Assembly: GCA_001783715.1 (NCBI GenBank)
Contig: MFNF01000001.1
Coordinates: 310,001 to 374,000, forward strand
DNA length: 64,000 nt
Origin: Candidatus Lambdaproteobacteria bacterium RIFOXYD2_FULL_56_26
Lineage (GTDB): Bacteria; SAR324; XYD2-FULL-50-16
Reading direction: 5' to 3'
In this document: positions 24,991-32,165 of the stretch, one piece after another
Numbering within the stretch: the stretch's first letter is position 1
Layout: each line of letters starts with the position of its first letter
Notes under the pieces: model-generated
The model's input: the letters and a program-made list of their open reading frames with translations, nothing else
What the model was told of the DNA's origin: nothing
The model's database searches: none
Translations under genes and position numbers: made by a program

Positions 24991-27900
24991 GGGGCCTCCT
25001 TGAGGTGTTCCTTCATGGTTCCAAAAATCAAATTGCTCAGTTCCTTAAACCGCTCCTGGGCCGCTTGGGCACGGGGGTCGGAGAGCAGGTCCAGGTCCCC
25101 AAAGGCCCTTTGGTAGGTACCCAAGTCTTTGGGGGTTACCTGCCCGACCCAGCCGACCTTTTGCTTTTGGATAAACTCCCACCCTTCCTTGGGGAAAAAG
25201 GGCAGGGGTTCTCTCAGCCCTTCCTGGTAGATCTCCACCAGCCCCGCCAGTAGCTCCAAGGGTTTTTGCGGGACCGTCCAGGCAAAGGTTTCCGCTCCCG
25301 CCGTTTTGGAACGGGCCACCACTTGGGTCTCACAAGGCCCCAGGGCAGCATTGGCAAACAGATGGTCGATCCAATGCCCCAGCAACATCTTGCCGTGCCC
25401 CTCAGAGGTGCTGCAAACCACCCTCGGTTGCTTGGCCGTGGTCCCTTTGAGGGTCAACCCGGGCCAGGAGACTTGGGCCTGGACCCGGCGGCCCAAGGTT
25501 TGTTCGGCCAGGAGGGCCCGGTAACGGCCAAAGACCGGGGCCACTTCGCCGGCCAAGGTGCCAAAGAGCCGCAACCCCTCACCGGCAAAGGGCAGCAGAC
25601 CTTGGCCCTGCAACTGCCGCAAGATCCGGCTTTGGTCTTGGCCTTCCACCAACCGGGACAAGATCTCTTCCCTGAGCTGGTACAGGTCCAAATGACCGGG
25701 TTCCTGGGGCTCACGGTCGAGCAGCGCCTCTTCGAGCCGGGGGAATTCCAGGGAAAGTCCAAACCGGAAAAAACCGCCGATCAGGTCCCTAAAAAAGGCC
25801 TTGAGTCTGGCCAGCTCCAATTGTTCGAGTGGGAGGGCGGGCAGAGGGTCTTTGAGGAACCGGCCTGGTGCAGGCCCCAGGATCGCTTGCCCGTTGAGCC
25901 AGTCTTCAAGGCTGTAGCTGGCGGTCCTGGGTTCCTGGGGGTCAAAGGCCAACAGGTCGTGGGACCAAAGGGGCTGGGTGACGGTCAAAGCCAGGCTGGG
26001 TTTGACTCCTGCCAACAAATACCGCTGGTCCAGGTAGTCCAAAAGCTCGGAAACCACCACCGAAGGAGGCAGGGGACTGTTGTCCTTGGCGCTTTGGCCT
26101 TGGTAACAGAGCACCAACCGGGAGCGAACCGCCAGCAGGGCTTCCAAAAACAGATATTTGTCATCTTCCTTTTTGGACCGGTCCCCCAAGCGAGGGTGCA
26201 ACCGGGTCAGGTCAAAACTGACCGGCAGGACCTGACCGGGGAACTGGCGGTGGCCCAAGCCCAGCATGACCACCAGGGGGAAGGGGATGCTGCGCATTGG
26301 CTTCATGCCCGAGAGGTTGACCCCGTTGGACAAAAACCCCCGGCCCGACTCCGCCGCCCCCAACTGGGCCTGCAAAACCAAGCCAAAACCCCGTTTGTCC
26401 AAGGCCAGGGGACTGGGTCCCAGTTCCTGTAGCTTTTCCACCAAGCCGCGAAACTCCAGCCACTCCCAATCCTCAGTCGAGTCGGGCTCCAAGAAGGTCT
26501 CGGCCACCCACCCCATCAGCTCGGTCCATTGGGCCAGGGTCTTTTCCCCTTCCAGCCGCTCCATCAGCCCCAAAAAGGCATCCCAGAAGTCCGCCAGGGG
26601 GCCGAGCCGGTCAAAGTCCTTTCCTTCCACCCCAGCCGAAGGCCAAACCCCTTGGATCAGCTCCTGGGGCTCTATGGCGTAGCCCCAAAACAGCCGTTTG
26701 AGCCCAAATTCCCAACTGTTGGCCGGTTCCTCCGGTTGGCCCAGTTGCGCCTTTTGTTTGCCGCTGGCCCCCCAGCGGACACCAGCCTCGGCCAGTTGGG
26801 TTTTGATCCAGTCCAGGTCTTGGGGGGTAAAACCGAACCTTTGGCGGATCGGCTCGATCTCGGCCCAACTGAGCACCTCCAGGAGGCTGTACCTGGGGGC
26901 TGCGCCTTGGAGCAGTCCCAAAAGTGAACCTACCAGCAGACTTTCCTGTTCCAAGGGCCGGTCGGCGACACAGTAGGGCAGCTTGGGTTCCTGGTCGAAC
27001 ACCGCCGCCACCAAGGGACCGTAGGTCTCCAGGTCGCTGACCAGGACCGCCACATCTTTGGGCTGGGCGGTCGGGTTGGCCTCCAAAAAGGCTAGGATGC
27101 GGTTTTTGGCCGTTTGCACCTCCCGCAAGGGGCTGTGGCACCGGTGGACCTCCAGGCTTTGGTCCGGGCCGATCTCCTCAGGTTGGTCCGGGACTTGGGT
27201 CAGGTCCCTCAAGTCCCGCTGCAACCGGCCCACCAAACTTTGGGGTTCGGGCAGTTCAAAAGCCTCCAGCCCGGAATCGTAGGCCCCCAGTTGCTCTTCG
27301 ATCAGCACCAAAAACTCCTGGCCCATCCGGCCCAAAAAGGCCAGCAGGCTGTTGGACTGGTCAAAAAACAGTTCCTCAAAGGCCTGGGCCTTGGCTTCGG
27401 CTTGCAGTTCCTGTTTCAGACTTTTTTTACGGTCAAACAGGTCGGCCCAGTATTGGTCGGTAGGGGTCAGGAGGTAAAGATGCAGCTCCGTATGGCTGCC
27501 CAGGGCCTGCAAGAGCTCCAAAAATTGGGGCGGCAAGGTGGCGAGGCCAAAGAGGTCGATCCGCTTTGGCAGGCCTGAAGGCCGCTTTTGCCAGAGTGCG
27601 GCAATCGCCTTTTGGGTCAGATTGGCCCAATGGTGGGGGCCCAAAACCTCGACCAACGACCGCCACAAGGACCGCTGCCAAGCTTGGGTGGGATTGTCGG
27701 TCGGGCCTAAGGACCGGGCCTCGAAGTCAAAGACCCAGTCGGGCCGGTACACCAGGTATTGGTCAAAACATCCGGCAATCCGTTGGGCCAATTCCAGGCT
27801 GCCGTAGGAGCTGGGCCTTTTGGACAGGTATTCTCGCAACAATGCCGACTCCGGCGGACTTTGGGCCAACCGCTCGGCCAGAGCCAAGGTCATCGTCCCC

Positions 27901-28166
27901 GGCTCCCAGGCCTTGAGCCCCTCCACTTCCTGGCCCAAGGTCAGGTAGAGCACCCGTTCAATCAACCGTTTGGGAAAAAAAACCTGCCCGTTCGCCCAGA
28001 CTCCAAACCGTTCGCTCAGCCGCAAGTCCAGCCATTTGGTCATCCCCGGATTTTGGGTGACCAGCCATAACTTTTCAAACGGGTCGGCGGAAGCCTCGCC
28101 CAGGTTGGCCGCAAGTTGGCCAAACAGAGATTCGATGCGGTTGGAACGGTGGAGAAATAAAGCCAT
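24987..28166 (-). CDS. recC: RecBCD enzyme subunit RecC
   Basis: Chi-recognition and strand-splitting subunit of exonuclease V. 1059 residues (E. coli 1122). Typical RecC N-terminus MALFLHRSNRIESLFGQLA; later VFFPKRLIERVL, CHSPLREVQTAKNRIL, and RSIPFPLVVMLGLG (family form RxIPFRVVCLLG). It carries no intact Walker A, as expected for this inactivated helicase fold. First gene of the operon, which also contains recB and recD and ends at recD. The order recC-recB-recD lacks the ptrA gene found in enterobacteria. Confidence 0.95.
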   Translation of the reverse strand: MALFLHRSNRIESLFGQLAANLGEASADPFEKLWLVTQNPGMTKWLDLRLSERFGVWANGQVFFPKRLIERVLYLTLGQEVEGLKAWEPGTMTLALAERLAQSPPESALLREYLSKRPSSYGSLELAQRIAGCFDQYLVYRPDWVFDFEARSLGPTDNPTQAWQRSLWRSLVEVLGPHHWANLTQKAIAALWQKRPSGLPKRIDLFGLATLPPQFLELLQALGSHTELHLYLLTPTDQYWADLFDRKKSLKQELQAEAKAQAFEELFFDQSNSLLAFLGRMGQEFLVLIEEQLGAYDSGLEAFELPEPQSLVGRLQRDLRDLTQVPDQPEEIGPDQSLEVHRCHSPLREVQTAKNRILAFLEANPTAQPKDVAVLVSDLETYGPLVAAVFDQEPKLPYCVADRPLEQESLLVGSLLGLLQGAAPRYSLLEVLSWAEIEPIRQRFGFTPQDLDWIKTQLAEAGVRWGASGKQKAQLGQPEEPANSWEFGLKRLFWGYAIEPQELIQGVWPSAGVEGKDFDRLGPLADFWDAFLGLMERLEGEKTLAQWTELMGWVAETFLEPDSTEDWEWLEFRGLVEKLQELGPSPLALDKRGFGLVLQAQLGAAESGRGFLSNGVNLSGMKPMRSIPFPLVVMLGLGHRQFPGQVLPVSFDLTRLHPRLGDRSKKEDDKYLFLEALLAVRSRLVLCYQGQSAKDNSPLPPSVVVSELLDYLDQRYLLAGVKPSLALTVTQPLWSHDLLAFDPQEPRTASYSLEDWLNGQAILGPAPGRFLKDPLPALPLEQLELARLKAFFRDLIGGFFRFGLSLEFPRLEEALLDREPQEPGHLDLYQLREEILSRLVEGQDQSRILRQLQGQGLLPFAGEGLRLFGTLAGEVAPVFGRYRALLAEQTLGRRVQAQVSWPGLTLKGTTAKQPRVVCSTSEGHGKMLLGHWIDHLFANAALGPCETQVVARSKTAGAETFAWTVPQKPLELLAGLVEIYQEGLREPLPFFPKEGWEFIQKQKVGWVGQVTPKDLGTYQRAFGDLDLLSDPRAQAAQERFKELSNLIFGTMKEHLKEAP

Positions 28167-28187
28167 TTTTGACCCTTGGGACTCTTC

Positions 28188-28202
28188 TGTTAGGGTCTAA
28201 CA
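28188..28202. promoter_or_regulatory. Palindrome in the recC/aminotransferase divergent region
   Basis: TGTTAG-GGT-CTAACA is a perfect inverted repeat with 6-base arms, 22 bases upstream of the recC start on its promoter side. It could be an operator. It does not match LexA boxes I know, so the regulator is unassigned. Confidence 0.35.
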
Positions 28203-28328
28203 AAATTGCCTCCAAAAAGCCAGAGCCAACCAACCAAACAACTTGTACCGGTTTTCATTGCCAAAGTGCCAAGGGATGCCTACTTACAAAAGAGCAGTTC
28301 TTCACCTTTTCAAAAAAAACAAGAAGCC

Positions 28329-29543
28329 ATGAACCAACCTTTCCCTTCCCCGGTTACCATCCCGCTCAACCAAATCCTGCCCCAAGAACCGCTGTTGCTC
28401 ATGGGAGCCGGACCGGTCCCGATTCCGGCGGCGGTAGCCCAGGCGAACGGGGTGGTGATCAACCACTTGGGCGACACCATGAACCAGGTGATCGCCGGGC
28501 TCAAGCAAATGGCCCGGTATGCCTTCCAGACCGGGAACGAGGTGGTGATGGGCGTGGCTGGTCCGGCTTCGGCGGCTATGGAAATGGGGGTCACCAACCT
28601 GTTGTGGCCGGGCCGCAAGGCGTTGGTGCTCGAAAACGGGACCTTTTCCGCTCGGATGGGCAGCATGGCCGAAGCGGTGGGCGCAGAGGTGGATCGTTTG
28701 AAGTTCCCCGAGCCTTCGATGATCGACATTGAACAGGTCAAGGCCGCCTTGGCCAAAAAACAATATGATGTGGTCACCTTGGTCCAAGGGGAAACCAGCT
28801 GCGGGATCCACAATGCCAACCTGCCCGAGATCGTGGCCCTGTGCAAGGCCCATGGGGCCTTGGTGGTGGTGGACGCAGTGGTCACCTTGACCACCATGCC
28901 CTTGTGGATGGACCAGTGGAAGATTGACGTTTGTATCTCCGGGGGACAAAAGGGCATCAGCTCCATCCCTGGCGTTTCCTTGATCGCTTTTTCCAAGGAG
29001 GCCTGGGAGGTGATTGAAGGGCGCAGCGGCTCCATGCCCCACTGGTGCCTGGATGCCCGTAAGGCCTATCGGTTTTGGGGTTTCCAGCAGTACCACTACA
29101 CCGCCCCGGTGCCGGGAATTCTGGCGCTGTACGAAGCGCTCCGGTTGATTTGTGAAGAAACTTTGCAAAAACGGTTTGAACGGCACAAAAAAAGCTCCGA
29201 GGCGCTACAAGCTGGGATCGAAGCCATGGGCTTAGAACTGTTTGTCCCCAAGGAATACCGGCTCAACTCCGTGGTGGCCATTTCGATCCCCAAAGGGGTG
29301 GACGGCTATCAGATCAGAAAACTGATGGCCACCAAGTTTAACGTGGAAATCGCCGGAGCCTTTGGACTCGACATTTTAAGGATCGGCCAGATGGGCGAAC
29401 AATGCCGGAGCCACAACGTTTTTAAAACCCTGTATGCCATGGGCATGTCGTTCAAGCAGGCAGGTTTTGCGGTGAACCTCGCCGCCGGTATGGCCGCCTT
29501 GGAAGAAGGGTTGGGAGCAGACATCTACAACTATGTACCTTAG
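28329..29543 (+). CDS. Class V aminotransferase (alanine/serine-glyoxylate aminotransferase family)
   Basis: PLP enzyme transferring amino groups to glyoxylate or a related oxo acid. 404 residues. Family features: MGAGPVPIPAAV (binding-loop start), HLGDTMNQV, NGTFSARMGSMAEAVGAEV, QGETSCGI, VVDAVVTL, and SGGQKGISSIPG with the PLP lysine near residue 207. The ATG at 28329 (MNQPFPSP) is chosen; 41 upstream in-frame codons lack any recognisable domain and cross the likely promoter. Substrate could be alanine, serine or a purine-degradation intermediate (PucG-like). Its 3' end overlaps the cytochrome gene by 11 bases, so the two are coupled. Confidence 0.9.
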   Translation: MNQPFPSPVTIPLNQILPQEPLLLMGAGPVPIPAAVAQANGVVINHLGDTMNQVIAGLKQMARYAFQTGNEVVMGVAGPASAAMEMGVTNLLWPGRKALVLENGTFSARMGSMAEAVGAEVDRLKFPEPSMIDIEQVKAALAKKQYDVVTLVQGETSCGIHNANLPEIVALCKAHGALVVVDAVVTLTTMPLWMDQWKIDVCISGGQKGISSIPGVSLIAFSKEAWEVIEGRSGSMPHWCLDARKAYRFWGFQQYHYTAPVPGILALYEALRLICEETLQKRFERHKKSSEALQAGIEAMGLELFVPKEYRLNSVVAISIPKGVDGYQIRKLMATKFNVEIAGAFGLDILRIGQMGEQCRSHNVFKTLYAMGMSFKQAGFAVNLAAGMAALEEGLGADIYNYVP

Positions 29544-30111
29544 CCCGTTTGCTCTGGCCTTGTTGCTGCTTTTGTGGCCTGGGAGCGGGTTTGCCGCTTT
29601 GCCCAAGTACATGGGGGTGGCCCGTTGCCAGACCTGCCACGAGGTCCCGCCCAGCGTAGTGTTTGGCCGGTGGGCCGAAAGCAGCCACGCCAAGGCCTAC
29701 AAGACCTTGGGGACCGACAAGGCCAAAACCTTGGCCCAACCTCTGGGGGTCAAAGACCCCCAAAACTCCCCGGCCTGTCTGGTTTGCCACACCACGGCCT
29801 ATGGAGAAAAGCCTTGGCGTTATTCCCCAAGCTTCACCTTGGAAGAAGGGGTGGGTTGCGAGGCCTGCCACGGTGCGGGGCAGAAGTATGCCCGGTTTGA
29901 GGTGATGAGCAAAGTGGCGATGTTGCGACAAAGAAAACCCGAACAGGGGGCGAAGTTCGCCGCTGAATTCGGGTTGCACTACCGGGGCCGGGAGGGATGT
30001 GCCTCCTGTCACGGCCAGGGCCGATCGGCGGAAGGGAAGAACTACCGCTGTCCGGCCGAAAAACCGCTGGACCTGGAAGTGGCATTGCCTTTGATTCGGC
30101 ATTGGCGGTGA
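29533..30111 (+). CDS. Exported tetraheme cytochrome c (cytochrome c554-like)
   Basis: 192 residues with a Sec signal peptide (MYLSPFALALLLLLWPGSGFA). Four CXXCH heme-binding motifs at residues 32-36, 82-86, 109-113 and 156-160. The arrangement CQTCH, then SSHAKAY, CLVCH, VGCEACHGAG, then REGCASCHG matches cytochrome c554 and related periplasmic multiheme families. Likely a periplasmic electron carrier or part of a nitrogen or sulfur redox chain. No catalytic partner lies nearby, though hcp elsewhere in the window hints at nitrogen-oxide chemistry (inference). Starts inside the end of the aminotransferase gene. Confidence 0.9.
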   Translation: MYLSPFALALLLLLWPGSGFAALPKYMGVARCQTCHEVPPSVVFGRWAESSHAKAYKTLGTDKAKTLAQPLGVKDPQNSPACLVCHTTAYGEKPWRYSPSFTLEEGVGCEACHGAGQKYARFEVMSKVAMLRQRKPEQGAKFAAEFGLHYRGREGCASCHGQGRSAEGKNYRCPAEKPLDLEVALPLIRHWR

Positions 30112-30189
30112 TTCTTGCTTGACAAGTCTTTGCCGGTTAGGCATCGTTTGTTATTCAGACCGATTTAACCTTTACGAGCTCGGATTGAG

Positions 30190-30828
30190 ATGTTGAACGG
30201 ATTGTTAGGCAAAAAAGTGGGCATGACCCAGATCTTCAACGAAGCTGGCGAACGGGTTCCCGTAACGGTGATCCAAGCCGGTCCGGTAACCGTCACCCAA
30301 AAGAAAACCAAAGACCATGAAGGCTACGATGCCGTCCAGGTCGGGTATGACGAACTGAACGAAGCCAAGGCCCGCAAGGTGACCAAGGCGCTGCAAGGCC
30401 ACTTTGGCGAAAACAAAGCCACCCGGCACCTGCATGAGTTTCCGGTAGCCGATATCGCTGCCGTGGAAGTAGGTCAAAGCTTTGACGTGACCATCTTTGA
30501 GAAAGGTCAGATGGTTGACGTTTCGGGCACCAGCAAAGGCCGGGGTTTTGCCGGTGTAGTCAAGAGACACCATTTTAACGGTGGTGCCATGAGTCACGGT
30601 CACCGCCGGGGCACTCGGGGTACCGGTTCGATTGGTCAGTCCGCTTGGCCTTCTCGGGTCTTCAAAAACAAACGGATGCCTGGCCACTTCGGCAACGAGC
30701 GGGTCACCATCTTGAACCTTGAAGTGATCGAAGTCAGGCCCGAGTTGGGCGTGATCCTGGTCAAAGGTGCAATCCCGGGTCCCTCGGGCCGGTTGGTTGA
30801 GATCCGCAAGGCTGTAAAAGCCAGCTGA
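30190..30828 (+). CDS. rplC: 50S ribosomal protein L3
   Basis: Ribosomal large-subunit assembly protein near the peptidyl-transferase centre. 212 residues. MLNGLLGKKVGMTQIF at the N-terminus, KGRGFAGVVKRHHF(N)GG, SHGHRRGTRGTGSIGQ, and KRMPGHFGNERVT. All conserved L3 stretches are present, including the glutamine (in GSIGQ) that PrmB methylates in some species. Strikingly alone: no rpsJ, rplD or other S10-operon gene is adjacent, and a strong terminator follows directly. TTGACA at 30119-30124 may be its -35 element, but no good -10 stands at the right spacing. It could be the sole L3 gene relocated, or a second copy. Confidence 0.97.
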   Translation: MLNGLLGKKVGMTQIFNEAGERVPVTVIQAGPVTVTQKKTKDHEGYDAVQVGYDELNEAKARKVTKALQGHFGENKATRHLHEFPVADIAAVEVGQSFDVTIFEKGQMVDVSGTSKGRGFAGVVKRHHFNGGAMSHGHRRGTRGTGSIGQSAWPSRVFKNKRMPGHFGNERVTILNLEVIEVRPELGVILVKGAIPGPSGRLVEIRKAVKAS

Positions 30829-30850
30829 TCTTTCCCCAAGGAAAAAAACA

Positions 30851-30879
30851 AAAAGGCGGCTTCGGTCGCCTTTTTTTTT
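30851..30879 (+). terminator. Rho-independent terminator after rplC
   Basis: GGCGGC-TTCG-GTCGCC stem with a UUCG tetraloop, flanked by an A-run on the left and nine T residues on the right. It ends the rplC transcript about 22 bases after the stop codon. Confidence 0.93.
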
Positions 30880-31178
30880 GCCCAAAATTGGAGGTTTTTT
30901 TATTTTTTTAAGTAGTTTCCTCCGAGGTCCCTAAAAACATCCCTCTATAAATAGGAAAAACTAGATCAATTCGTTTTACGGCGTTTGTTTAGTTAAATGC
31001 AAAAATATGAACTTCAGGTCGAACAGGGTCGTAAAAAACAGTTTAAAGGCCGTTAATTAAGTAGAATATTTTCTGGTTTTGATCAAACAACTAGCTCTTG
31101 ACTGATTCCAAAAAAGTGAACAGATTTTCCTTATCCGCCAGTTGTGGGTATAATTGAACTTATCTACACAACCTATCG
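30880..31178. other. AT-rich intergenic region between rplC and the recombinase
   Basis: About 300 bases, clearly more AT-rich than the surrounding coding DNA, with no credible gene. Contains a perfect TTTGATCAAA palindrome at 31078-31087, AT-rich stretches such as GTTAATTAAG, and a consensus TATAAT just before the recombinase. I looked for a dif-like 11-6-11 site for the adjacent recombinase and found none I could defend. Confidence 0.5.
31149..31154 (+). promoter_or_regulatory. Consensus -10 box before the tyrosine recombinase
   Basis: A perfect TATAAT with only a weak -35 (TTTTCC or TTTCCT at 17-18 bases). Transcription would begin about 18 bases before the ATG. No Shine-Dalgarno sequence lies in that short leader. 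Confidence 0.5.
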
Positions 31179-32156
31179 ATGGACCTGACCCCAAAAATTC
31201 CTTCCCCCAACCGGGGCTTTTTGAGCAAAAGCTACCAAGCCGCCCAGGAGTACAAACGGGACCGGCTTTGGCAGGAGCTTTCCAAAATGACCGTCGCCCA
31301 GGCCGCCGAGGCTTGGCTCCTGGGGCTGGGGACCTACACAAAGCGCAATTACCTTTGTGGCTTCCGGGCTTTGGCCGCATTGGGGATTTTGGACCCCGAG
31401 TTGACCTTGCAGGAATTTTCCCTGGTCAACCACGAAAGCCGGGTGGACCAGATCAAGCTGTTGCCCAATTGGGCCGAGTCCACCAAACAGGCAAGAGCGG
31501 CGGCCTACATTGGGTTCACCGCCTTTTTGCAACGTCGGACCCAGGGACTGATCGTCAAGGCGCTTTCCAACCGGGAGGGGGCAAGCAAAACCTTTTTTAA
31601 GGTTCGGGAGAAGGTAAAAACCAATCCCCTCAGCGAGGTACAGACCAAGCAATTCCTGACCGCCTTGGGCCAGCTCAACCCACGGGACCAACTGGTCGCC
31701 AAGTTGATCCTGCAAGGGGGCAAACGTAAAGGCGAGGTTTTGGGGTTGAAGATCGAACAGATCAACTTTGAAAGCAGAGTGATCCGGTTTCGGCAGTCCA
31801 AGACCAAGGGGGTCGAAAAGGAGACCTGGATCACCTACCCCCAATCGGTCCTCAACGAGCTTTTGGCCTACCTGAACGGGCGGACCAAGGGGGTTTGTTT
31901 TGTCACCAGAAACGGCCTTCCCCTGGCAGCCAACCAGTTGGACCGCAATTTTCTCAAAGCCGGAGCCTTGGCGGGGGTACCCTTTCCGGTCACCCCCCAC
32001 GTCCTGCGGGTCACGTTGGTGACGAGGCTCAAGGAACTGAAGGTCCAGGATTCGGACATCATCAAGATCACCGGCCACGCCAGCCCGGTCCAGCTCTTGG
32101 CTTACGACCGCACCGACCCGGCGGACAACGCCAGCACTAGGTTTTCCCTGGTTTGA
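31179..32156 (+). CDS. Tyrosine recombinase (XerC/XerD-type integrase)
   Basis: 325 residues; site-specific DNA recombinase. An N-terminal SAM-like core-binding domain covers ~30-125 and the catalytic domain ~150-320. Catalytic residues can all be placed: R183 (in GGKRKGEV), a beta-hairpin lysine at ~208-210, H274 and R277 (PHVLR), H300 (ITGH), and the nucleophile Y309 (LLAYDRT). It is intact and should be active. The length suits a chromosome-dimer-type Xer or an integron/phage-like solo integrase. No phage, transposon or gene-cassette genes are adjacent. The leader lacks a ribosome site. It lies convergent to the GT-C-like gene, ten bases apart. Confidence 0.88.
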   Translation: MDLTPKIPSPNRGFLSKSYQAAQEYKRDRLWQELSKMTVAQAAEAWLLGLGTYTKRNYLCGFRALAALGILDPELTLQEFSLVNHESRVDQIKLLPNWAESTKQARAAAYIGFTAFLQRRTQGLIVKALSNREGASKTFFKVREKVKTNPLSEVQTKQFLTALGQLNPRDQLVAKLILQGGKRKGEVLGLKIEQINFESRVIRFRQSKTKGVEKETWITYPQSVLNELLAYLNGRTKGVCFVTRNGLPLAANQLDRNFLKAGALAGVPFPVTPHVLRVTLVTRLKELKVQDSDIIKITGHASPVQLLAYDRTDPADNASTRFSLV

Positions 32157-32165
32157 CCGGTTTTT

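Noticed and set aside
30880-31178. dif or attachment site beside the recombinase
   Set aside because: No 11-6-11 inverted structure or flanking direct repeat could be found by eye; the 10-base TTTGATCAAA alone is not enough.
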